Shown here: piece after piece, positions 11,652-23,582 of the stretch
Position numbering within the stretch: position 1 is the stretch's first letter
How the letters are laid out: each line of letters opens with the position of its first letter
Origin: Oscheius dolichura
Taxonomy: Eukaryota > Nematoda > Chromadorea > Rhabditida > Rhabditidae
Reading direction: 5' to 3'
DNA length: 64,000 nt
Assembly: GCA_932521035.1 (NCBI GenBank)
Contig: OW051493.1
Coordinates: forward strand, 4,216,001-4,280,000
Program-made: the position numbers and the translations under genes
Notes under the pieces: model-generated
What the model saw: the letters and a program-made list of their open reading frames with translations, nothing else
Databases searched by the model: none
What the model was told of the DNA's origin: nothing

Positions 11652-13297
11652 AAAGTGAAGCTCTTTAGTGGAGACAAGTAGCCCGGCCGATTCAGAGGAC
11701 GGACTGGGCGGTAATGAAGGGATAACACAATGCTTGGCTTAGTCGGTCAACTCTTGTCAACACTCGCCAACGAAAGCGAACTGGTCATTTTTGTCCATGC
11801 GCCGTATCAGAACTGTCAAAATTCTGTCGAGACACGGTTTCGACCCGCTGCCAACCGCCTGGACGGCTCATTCTCGTGTCTTCCGCCTTCCCAGCTGGCC
11901 GTCATTCCATCTTCTCCACAAATCAGGTTGTTTATCTCTTTTTCGCTGAAAAGTAGCCAAGAGTTGCTAAAAACTGTTCTCTGACTGGGAGACAACAGCG
12001 CTTTTTGTGATTGACTCGTTTTTTGGTCTAAAAGTCGGGTAGTAGGGACGGTCAATGGGACGAGTCACGTAGAGAATCCGCCTCTCGTGTCAGCCTCCCT
12101 CTAGAACTCTAGAGAAGGTGTCCTGGCCCAGTCTTCCGGTCGGCCTGGGTCCCACGATGCCACAGCGGTGTTTGGAGCCGTCTGAACCCCACCACCACAA
12201 GGGAGACTGGAAGTGCCCGAATCCTGGCCGCGTCTTTTGACTAAAATATTTAAAAAAAACTGTCTTTTCGCTGATTTGGAGCGGTACTTGCTTGTTGTTT
12301 TTTTCTTTTCAGGATTGACGCCATCCTCCACGTCAGCAAGCAGATGGAGGAGCAGGTCTACTAGAGGTGGTGACCGTATACGACAACATAGAAGTGAGTT
12401 TTACCGTACAATTTAGTCGATGATTTCTTCCAGATTAGCTAGAAAACTGACATGAGAGAATGATGTTGGCCGAGGAAATGAAAGAGGATGGGATGGCCAA
12501 CGTATTCCATGCCGCCTCCTCGATGTTTCTCCTCCGACAGCCATCCTCCAGGTTTGTCCTTTACTTTTATTTGTTGTAATTGGCCTTATTTTCCATTCTC
12601 TAACCATTTTTAGTCCCATTCCTTCTTTCTGTTTTTTTCATTCAAAAGCCTTCGAAACAATGCGTTTATTTTCGACGGGAAGTGTCCCAAATATGTAGTT
12701 TTGGTGGAGAATGTGACGCTTTCTAACCTTTGAATGATTTTCCAAAAACTGAAGAGATAATGTTCAATTAATTTATTTCAGCTGACTTCACCTTGTGCCC
12801 TTGACGCTGCCCGCCAAGTACACGAAGACTTTCTCTTTTCCCACAAGTGATACCCGAGGCGTAAAAGCCCTCAGCAGCTCAGCAGAACTGCCCTTTCGCT
12901 TGTTCTATTGTTAACCGGCTATTTTCCCTGGTCTCGAGTTAGAGAGATAGCTTTGTGTACGTCGACGTGCTGCTCTTCTCTTTTGTTCGGCAGCACAGAT
13001 CTCTTTCTGCTAATAGGATTTGCTCTTCTTTTAATAGAAGAGATCTCGCGCCCAATTGCTTTGGAGGCCGCGAAGTTCAATAATTGGAACACATTTATTT
13101 GTTTTATTTGGTCGCCTATGAGTAATTTTGGAATGAGAGAAAGAGGAACCCGTTTGAGAAATATCACAGAGATCTGTTTCTAGAGAAGCTCGTCTTGTGC
13201 CTGTGCTGCCACCAGCCGTGCCCGGACCGCTTTGAACTGAGTGGGAGAGGCTCGCTTGACCGTGTTCTGTCTGGTTGACGCGATTGAAAACGACTGT
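11652..13297. other. Intergenic region with exon-like fragments
   Basis: It separates the acylated protein gene from the GPCR 3' end. Apart from the exon-like fragments at 12313-12551, I see no gene here. Confidence 0.4.
12313..12551 (+). pseudogene. Exon-like fragments, possible gene relic
   Basis: A long pyrimidine tract ending TTTTCAG (to 12312) precedes a short open stretch reading IDAILHVSKQMEEQVY then a stop. A second stretch at 12460-12551 reads MMLAEEMKEDGMANVFHAA, continues SSMFLLRQPSS and ends at a GTTTGT donor-like site. Both look protein-like and are framed by splice-like signals. They do not join into one open frame, because stops lie between them, and no start or end can be assigned. 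This could be a decayed gene, alternative exons of an unseen gene, or chance. The family is not recognised. Confidence 0.25.
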
Positions 13298-14688
13298 CTA
13301 AAAGGGCAGGTTGGTTGGGGGACGGGGGAGGCAGACTGACGGCATGTTGGGCAGGATGGAAAGCAGCGTCTGCCGATACTTGGAACAGGTGCAAATGTAG
13401 ACGAGGAAGGCCACGTAGCAGTTTATGAGAGAGAGGAGGTCGAGGAGATCGGCCAGGGCCATGTAGACATACTGGTGGAACTGGGTGGTGTAGATGGCTG
13501 AAACTGGGAGATGAGACACTCGAGGAGAAGGGGAAATACCGTTGAGAATGGCGGTGACTCCCTGGGGCAGTTCCGTCGTCAGAAAGACGGCCACCATTAA
13601 CAGGAGCCTGAAATTGTTGAATATCAGATATGGGGGGTAATTTACATGACAGTGGTGACATCACTTCTCCTCCTCTGTTTGTCCTCCTTCAGCAGCTGCT
13701 TTCTCTTCTTTCGGTTCTGTCGAAGCTTGCCGATCAGGGCTACTGTAAACCAGAACAGGAGGATACACGGCACCACCTGAAGACAGCATTTGTTCAGGAT
13801 ACACACCAAGTGGTTCACTTTGAGACCTATTCCAGTGAGCCAGAGGTTGGCTTTCATGAAGAAGCAGCTGTCGGTCATGACCATGTCCGAGAAGTTTATC
13901 GAGTAGCGAACGACGACTTGTCCTTCCTCTGAAATTGTCTCGTCTGTTGTCCTCAAAGAGTACTCACCAATACTCCTGTGGGCGGATATTTGATGTGCCA
14001 AAAGGGTAGGCATACAAAGGAAGAACACGGTTCCGGCTATGGCTATCGAGGCGACCAGGACTCGCTGGGTTCGGAGCCAGACGGACGAGGAGACACGCAT
14101 TGCCGAGAAACGGATGTAGGCCATGAGGACGACGAGGTACAGGGTGATGGCATGGAGGGCGATCGACAGGACCACGTGTACCTGGAAGGGGCTGATCTTA
14201 TTGGGGAAGAGGGGAGTATGTGATTCCCATGAATATGAATTAGGCCAGTGATAGATATCTGCCTCGACTGACCTTGAGGAATAGAGCCCAGCCATACGGA
14301 TACCCCGCGTGGTCCTGGAGAAACTCGAACCGAGACATGTATACCTAGGAAATAGACAGTTGCTATGGATTGAGGGGAGACTCACGAGGTAGGAGGTCAT
14401 GGTGCCCATATCAGAAGAGGCGATACATATTAACACAGTGTGGACAGAGCTGGCCCTCATCCTCGGCCGAGTCAGCACCCAGATGTGTATGGAATTGGCC
14501 AGGAGACCCATAACACAGAGCACTACAGCTAGGTATCGGTGGAAGGGATTGTACATACTGAGACAGGGTGTCCAAGAGGGAAAACAAGGAACTCACTTTC
14601 TGAACCACCAGAGCCACTCCAGGGCGTTGGTGGTCGTCTTATCCTCCAGGTTGAAGATTTGATACGTCTCATTGCAATTGATTTGCAT
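13298..14688 (-). CDS. Peptide GPCR, DMSR (myosuppressin-receptor-related) type
   Basis: Starting at ATG 14688, six or seven exons give a rhodopsin-like receptor of about 370 residues. A short N-tail with a glycosylation site (NCNET) leads to TM1 (HRYLAVVLCVMGLLANSIHI). TM2 reads CIASSDMGTMTSYLV. The loop YMSRFEFLQDHAGYPYGWAL is typical of the DMSR group. TM3 ends LMAYIRF in place of DRY. TM6 carries FLTTELPQGVTAILN, a hallmark of this group, and TM7 reads MALADLLDLLSLINCYVAF in place of NPxxY. In C. elegans, DMSR receptors bind FMRFamide-like peptides on neurons and muscle; the ligand here is unknown. All joins keep frame with introns of 38-80 bp. The stop is at 13298-13300. Confidence 0.85.
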
Positions 14689-17600
14689 GAGTTCTGAACG
14701 AGACGAATCGGCTGGGCGGGAGAGTGGGGAAATGTGTATATTTGGAAATGATTATGGAGCAATAAGGAAGGGGCCGAGAATCAGCCAACTCATAAGGAAA
14801 TAGGAGACTGCTCCCCGTTGTTTTGCACCGAGGAAAGACTAGACATGAAAGGGCAGCGGGTGTGGTCTCGAAATGACGGAATTTCACATGGCTGCACACC
14901 GTGGAGGAAGTGTCTGATTAACTCAATTTACCAGCTGTTTTTAAAGGAAACATCAGCCGACGAAAAAGAGACATTACAGGTGCTCGCGCTGTAAATACAC
15001 CGGCTCGGATTACCAGGAGGACGAGGACGAAGAGGAGGAGACAGACGGTCAGGGAATCTCCGCGGGCAGAGAGTCAAAAGATCTCCTCCGTTTCACAAAT
15101 TCTGGGGAGGAGGAGGGTATCATGAAGAGGGGGAAGAGAGGGTCACTGAGAAGGAAGGACGGTAATTGTTTTGACGAAAGCTGCTCGTACTTGTCTCGAA
15201 AGAAAGGGGGAATAGCTGAGAGTGGGCAACAGCCTGTTTTGGAGCTCTTTGCTCGGTGTCCTCTCTACCCTAAGTTTTCATCGGAAGAGAGTTATGTCTC
15301 GAGTCAGGAAGAGGGCGACCGCTTCGAATACTTGATTATTTGCAGTCCGGTTGAAATGTACTCCTGGTCACGGCAGATAAGTCAAAGTTCTTCGACCGAA
15401 AAGACAGAATAAATCGAAGCAAAACGGACACAGCAAGGGCATATAAGCAGGAAGAAACCCCCGAGGGAGTCTGTTTTTGCTTACTTTTGGACGTAAACTT
15501 TGTGCACACACATGGGATTAAGGGGCTTATCCACTAATAAAACTTGGAGCTTCGGGGCGACGACTGTCGTCTAGGGAGGTGACTGAACCGAAGCCCCTTC
15601 ATAAGGAATATTTGTCCTCTCAGTTTGCGCCTTCTCCTAATTACATTTCTAATCCATCTGTGTCCCAATCGGTTGGAAAATCCCGCGCAAACCAGTGATT
15701 TCGAGAGTCAATTGAGGCCGTTTTCGGGGGAAGGAGGAGAAGAAGCCGTGGCGATGGATAAGAGACGAGGAGGTTATAATAAGGGCGGAGGAGGCAGCAA
15801 TTATTGTCCGGAAGGGACAGGAGAATCTCTGGCTTTTGGAGACCGGCCACAAGAGGAAGTTTTTGTTTTCTAATCCGAGTAAAAGGACCAGGAATAGACG
15901 TGGAGGGAACGCGGCCAGGAAACAATGAGAGGGCAGAGTGCATACAGCCTTTCGTTTGTAGCAGAAGGGCGGATGGATAGGGCGAGAGAAACGGGGGGAA
16001 GACGGTCAGGGGTGGGGGCGACCAGAATATTTCAGGGGTCATTGAAATGGACGGGCAGCATGCGTACTACGTGAATCTTTCATGAAAAGAAGACAAAATT
16101 GAATGGCAACGCTCGGCTGCCGGTGAAAAGTTGAACACATTGCAAAATATTATTGGGGTGATTATCACGCGGAAACGAAGATTTCCGTAAAAGCTGTCGG
16201 ATAAAAGGAACAGATCCCTGAGAGCGGCGTCAGCTGGCCCGTCAACCGTGGCGTAGGGCAGTTCCTGGCGGATAAGACCTCCCCCGACGACAACGTGCCC
16301 CCTCTATATGCTATTATCCTTTGGTGTTCGAGGTATCGGCCTATTAAACCAGGGCACTCTTATTGTTTGGAGTAGCTTATTTTCCACTAATCCTATTTTC
16401 CACAGTCCGAGCTTCACCACGCGCAACTCAAGCCGGCCAGACAGGGAAGGGGGTAGAGGGGCAAAGTGCATGAGAGAAACATCCCGGGAAAGACATGAAA
16501 TCCCCGAATTGGCTGGGACAATGGTCCCCGGGAGCCATATATCGCCGGCTCGTAAACGGCCGGCACCCGGCATTTGAGGGAGAGAGAGAGAGGCCTTCGG
16601 TAAGGGAACAGTGGCAGGGGAAGGTGGAAATGGGAAAATAATCAGATATTCATGAAAATTGAGAGGAGATTCATGTTGAGAGTAAAGTTTTTATGGGCCC
16701 CAGAGAGTGGCCAAAAGCCGGGGGAGAAGGATGGTAGCGGCGAGGAGAAAGGAGTGCGAAAGCCTGATATTAATATGGCTCGAGCTTGTCATGGACGGCA
16801 GGGTAAACTTAGACAAGGAGGAGGGAAAACGGGAGAAGGACAAAAGGAAGGAGACAAAGAGCGGAAATTGGGTGCTCATTACCGGACAGCGTGGTCTGTA
16901 CTCGTGTGCACAACACAAACTGATGACGTTAAAACGGAGGGGAAAGAGAAAAAAGGATAAACAGAGGGAGGAGGACAATAAGAGTGGAGGACGACCCATT
17001 TGACAGATGTCAGGTACCCGTTCCGGGGTCTGGGGGATCCGCCTCATTCATCCTCTGTTCCATAATTCACTCGGCCAGGTTTTTGTCCGTCCCCCCTCCG
17101 TTTTTGGCTACAGTAACCTGGAGACAAAGCGCCATTTCCAAGTTGTTTTGAGGAGACGGCAGAGATTCCTGAAAACTTCAGTAAGGTCCCTGATGAATTG
17201 ATAATTTAGAGAAGAGGGTGAGAAGAAAGCGCAGTACGTGAGGGGCGGGTGGAAATTATATGGGTAAATAGGGAAAGTTCGGAAGCGGTGGGAAAAGGGC
17301 AGCCTTCTGATCCCGGCGACGTCATTCTTCTCTTTCCCACAATGGAGAGGACAAGGGAGGCATCCTCCTCCTGCTGACAGATTATGATGGCCAATCACGA
17401 GGCATGCTCAGTGTTCGGAAAACTAGCCGCTCCAATGATTTTCCAGGGGAAATTTCTCGGTTCGAAAATCAAAAACAAGGGTCCATCTCGTGTTGAGGTC
17501 ATGTCAACGTCATCTTTAATGGGCCAAGTCATAAATAGTTGGACACTTCTGGGAGGAGAGAAGAAGTATATGTCAAAAAGGAAAGATCGAGTGGGATGTA

Positions 17601-19036
17601 AGGCAATCCGGGTGGGAGACACAATATGGCCAGGGGCCAGGAGCAAAGAACCATCCTCTCACTGGACCTCACATCATTTTGCATAAACTTTGATGCATTT
17701 GGTCACCAGAGCTCTCTTTTCATTTCCGAATGTTATCAACGGAACCTGCCTAGAGACCAGTAAAATATAGAAAATAAGCAGTCAAGTGAAATGGGGAGAC
17801 GGGCAGCAGACGAGGAAGGTGTGGCAGGAGGATGGAGAATGAACCGAGTTAGCGGGCAGGATACTACACGCGTAGACTGCCAATTTATTCTATTTTCGAT
17901 ACAAAGGAGCAATCTCTAAGCCGAGCAGAGAAGGAAGTGCAGGCCAGAAATATGAGAATACTTGATGTCTGACGAGGGGAAAACAGACGGGACCACTCAT
18001 TACCGACGATGACGGAAATCACCAGGCGTGTCGACTTTTTTGGGGGAAGAAGGAGGGACGGAAATGAGATTACGGGCAGAGGGTGGCTGTCCCACGGTGT
18101 CAAGAGGATGAGCAGCAGCCAAAAAGGAAAATATTTACAAAATCTGTTGAAGGGCTCCTCGCCCTCTGAATATTTCAAGATACTTATTGTCCCGAAGCAG
18201 TCGAATTTCCGGGGAGACGGACCTGAATTGCCACCTTGGAGAGACGTACAAAGGGCCAATTTGCCGGGGGGAGGGGGATCGGAGCGAAGGTAGTCTGACC
18301 AGCTGATGGGAATGGCCCTTTGCAGAGGGCGAATGAGTTGGGGAGGAGATGATCCAATTAACTGCAGCAGGGACCCCACAGTCCTTTTTAAGGCGGAGAT
18401 CTTCGAGCGGGAGGCGGATAACTAGCCGGGAAGGGCCGTCTCGAGTGGCGCCGGAGGAAACGTTCATCAAAAGTCCTTTACAGGAGTACTGAGACGATAC
18501 TTCCTTCTCTAGCTGAGGACACTTGACTGCCTGCCTCCCGCCTCTGCTAGAGATTCTCGGGATTGGTGGCTGCATGTGAAACTTCTTAGAATATCCCACC
18601 AATTATTTCAAAGCGGCGGACTGAATAACATCAGGTAAGGGGAGTAAAAACAAAGACTCCTCCAGTCAGAGGGGGAGGAAGCTAGCCATATTTCAGGTCT
18701 AGCCATGGCCGCCTGTCACTTTCATCGCTAGCAACGTCGAGACAACAAAATAAGGAACTTGGGGAGTTACGCCGGAGGGGAGTAATTAGGCGGACAATAG
18801 AAGGTGAGGTAGAGCAGGAAGTGTCTCCACGAGGGAGAGTGTCGACGGCAGCAGCCGACTGATTAACACCACAGCTGAGACCCACCCACAAATGGGATGG
18901 ACTACACTTTTGGAATCAACTCCGACCCCGCGGGACAAAACAGCACCGGGTTCAGCCCCGAAAAGGGCATCTGCCCGGCGAGCCACCTTATCCTCTCGGG
19001 GTAGACCAGCACATATGCTTTATTGAGAACATAGAT
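14689..19036. other. Large intergenic region
   Basis: This 4.3-kb region lies upstream of the GPCR and downstream of the type I membrane protein gene. It is mostly purine-rich on the plus strand. Besides the open frame at 14949-15412, which is listed on its own, I found no spliced gene, tRNA or repeat. Confidence 0.5.
14949..15412 (+). other. Unassigned 150-codon open frame with a CxxC motif
   Basis: This frame is open for about 150 codons, though its first ATG is only at 15122. It reads KKRHYRCSRCKYTGSDYQED, which looks like the start of a zinc finger (CxxC), but no matching His pair follows. Next come a Glu/Asp run, basic patches and a Ser-rich end. The TAA stop is part of an AATAAA polyA-like hexamer (15409-15414). 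The acidic run follows local GGA-repeat DNA, so part of the openness may be compositional. It could be the last exon of a gene whose upstream exons I cannot find, or chance. Confidence 0.2.
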
Positions 19037-19935
19037 CTATTGGGCAGGCTGGTCCTCCTCCCCGTCGGACACCTCCAACATGAACTGTCCCTCCTCTCCT
19101 TCGTTTGTCTTCTCGGCCAGCTGCTTTGACTTCTCCTCCTTCCTCTGGGCTCTTCTCTTACTGGCCACCACTCCCACAACGACCGCCGCGGCCACGACGA
19201 CAGCCAGCAGACTGCTCACTCCGACTCCGAGCAGCACCCTTATCCAGGCCCCTGCTACTTCCTAAACTCTTCAATTCTCTGGCCGATCCCCCTCCTGGCT
19301 ACCTTTCGTCTCTTCTGCTCGGCCTGCTGCGCTTTATAGACGCCGGTCTGGGGCAGGGTCAGCACGGGGCCGCTGATGGTCATCATGAACTGGACGGCCT
19401 TCGCTAATCCCACCGGTATCGAGCCGGTGTCGGCTCGTCCAATGGCCATGATAAAGTCCGAACGGCGGGTGATGAGATGGGCCAGCCATTGCTTCTCTGC
19501 AACTTTCAAGTGGAGTAGATTGGCCGTTATATTGCATTCGGCTTCAGCCTCGTGGCTTTTTAACCGGCCAATGGTCACTGTCACTTGGATTAGACCCAGG
19601 AAGCGCAGCTTTTCTACAAACTGAACCCGACTGTTGATTGGACGAGAAGCAAACCTGGGCATTGTTGCAAATGTCACTCATTTTGGTAGTATTGAAGCTG
19701 ATCGGATGCATGTTGACAGCCGCGAAGACACCTTTCAATTGGCAGGAGATCTCCTCGGCCTGGCGGCCATAATTGTGGTCATAGAAAATAGACAAATTCA
19801 TCCGGGCCAAGTGAGAAACATGGCGATAGCTCGAATTCTAGGAAGGGGTGAGGTATTATGAGACAGAATAACCTGGAAGGGGACGCAACAAACAGCCAAA
19901 CTGGGAAACAACCCGGCCAACAGGAGCAGACGCAT
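19037..19935 (-). CDS. Novel secreted-type single-pass (type I) membrane protein
   Basis: Four exons encode about 250 residues. A signal peptide (MRLLLLAGLFPSLAVCC) is followed by an extracellular region with NSS, NLS, NTT and NIT glycosylation motifs and a few Cys (ISCQL, MSDICNN, AECNIT). A transmembrane helix (LLGVGVSSLLAVVVAAAVVV) then leads to a basic and acidic tail ending EEDQPAQ. Introns are 34-44 bp; the third exon must start at TTT GTA GAA to stay open. The ATG at 19935 is chosen because the hydrophobic leader starts there. A minus-strand AATAAA (19019-19024) lies about 13 bases past the stop. I do not recognise the ectodomain; a nematode-restricted family is plausible. Confidence 0.75.
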
Positions 19936-20369
19936 TGAAATGAACAAGACAGTGGGACTTACACCTGTCCAGATAGGGTTACGACTCTTTATCTGCAATG
20001 CCCGGAAACATCTTTCTTTCCTCGGCTTTTCCAAATTTTGTGGATCACACACCCGTTTCTGGATCACTGTACAAGCGAGGAGAGGAGCCTAACTGCCATG
20101 TCCAAGGGGATGCAGACGTTTGGGAGAACGGTTTGGGTGCCCCGTCTTGGTTAAAAAAATTGAGGTTAGTCAGGACGGATACAGAGTGACATCAATTAGA
20201 AAGAGACGTATCCAAGTCGATTCAGATGGCCCTTGGAGGAATGCATCTATAAGAAATGTTGTCTGCTCCATCCTCCAATAGGGATACAGCTGGTATCAAT
20301 TGAACAGGCGCATTATTACCCGTTCGTTCTCTACCCTGCTTTCTTCTAAAAATCTATTGTGTCCCGCCT

Positions 20370-21049
20370 GGACCCGAATTCACATCCCTTCCCGGGAAGC
20401 ATTTTTATCTCTCGGGAGCTAATTCGGTCGATCTCCCGGGAAGACCGCAATTCACACCTTTCCCGGGAGATAATTCTTTATTTCCCGGGAGGTCGTTTTG
20501 CTTCCCGGTCTAAAAGGCCGGGTAATAATTCTCCCCAAACTTACTTGAATTTATTGCATAAATCCTGTGGAGAGCTCTTGCAGCTCAATCCACTCCTTCT
20601 TTTTCTGATCCATGCATTTAAAAATAATACATTATCATATAGAAACAATAGCAAATATAAAAATAAAAGAAATTAACAAGAGAAACAACAAACATTGTAA
20701 ATCAACGAATAAAGAAATCTGCAAACAACGCGCAATATTTGTATAACTACAACTGTTACAAACACAACTTCTATTTGTTGTAGTCTTTATATTATTTTTC
20801 ATCCTTATACGTTCAAAATAACTCCAATAATGTCAACGCCGCATGCAGTGCGCACTGAACCCGTCAAAATCCTGCATTTCTGGCCATCTGCACGATGTTT
20901 ACAATTACTTCCCGCCCGGGGACCGGGAAATTATTTCCCAGGAGGGTAAGAATTGCGGGGTGCCCGGGTAAAAAAATCGACCGGGAAATAATCCACCCGG
21001 GTAGAAATTCCCGGGATTTCTTCCCGGGAAGAGATGTGAATTCGGGTCC
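20370..21049. mobile_element. 680-bp inverted-repeat MITE rich in CCCGGG palindromes
   Basis: The element starts GGACCCGAATTCACATC and ends with the exact reverse complement of those 17 bases. Both ends continue into about 150-bp arms built of short sub-repeats around TTCCCGGGAA/ACCCGGGT-like palindromes, separated by an AT-rich core (about 20600-20820). No open frame of transposase size exists, so it is non-autonomous. A clear target-site duplication is not visible. It sits about 90 bp upstream of the GAPDH TATA box. The family is unknown to me. Confidence 0.7.
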
Positions 21050-21142
21050 TGGAACGGTCAGAGATCAAAATCGAAGCTTTCCGTTCCTCGCTTTCAAGCC
21101 GTTTTCCATCTGCTCCGAACGCGACGCTTTCCTTCTTCCCCC

Positions 21143-21149
21143 TATATAA
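21143..21149 (+). promoter_or_regulatory. TATA box of the GAPDH gene
   Basis: TATATAA lies in a GC-richer context, followed about 25-30 bases later by a likely initiator area (around 21170-21180). A TATA promoter fits a strongly expressed housekeeping gene. The start of transcription is inferred. Confidence 0.6.
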
Positions 21150-21682
21150 GGATCGAGAATTTCAGTTGCTTCACAATTCCACCGCTCCCACTCTCTCTCT
21201 CCTCCCTTTATAGCAGAGACTATCCCGTCGTCCCTGTTATTTTCGAAATTTTTCTTTCTTTCCTGTCATTCCACTTTTACAATTTTTCGTCGAAATTCTA
21301 TGGATGACTGAGCCCACTTCACCCCATATATGACAGTTCAACCAACCTTTGATTTTTACATCCTCCGAGCAACTGTTCCCGTGTACCTCCATCTGGGCTG
21401 CCGAGCTTGACCCTTCCACCAGTCTCGACCTGGTCCAGAACATTTTTTTGTGAAGACTGCTTCTTTTGCAAATCACCGAAAGTCTTCTCGCCAGCGCAGT
21501 TCATTTTCCGCAACATTTTTTTCGGCTCTCCATCGGCCTCTTTTCATCTTTCTCCACCATTCAATCAATTCTCTTCAAAAAGAGCCTCCTTTCAACTTCC
21601 CAAACCTTCAAAAAAGTTGTTTTGCACGTGCATTTTGCCTGTTTGTTCGAGAATTCGCTTTTGGGGCGGGGCAAATCGATAG

Positions 21683-23467
<1,785 letters not shown>

Positions 23468-23582
23468 ACTATTACGTTGTAACCACTTGATCTGAATTCC
23501 TTCTTTTTAATAATTATATATGCTGTAGAGCCGAGATTACGTATAAGTAAAGTTTGAGTAGCTCTCCCGTGTCTTCTTCTCC

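Noticed and set aside
15641-18602. Several 100-160-codon minus-strand frames
   Set aside because: Leu/Ser/Pro-rich mirror images of purine-rich plus-strand DNA with no splice signals or domains.
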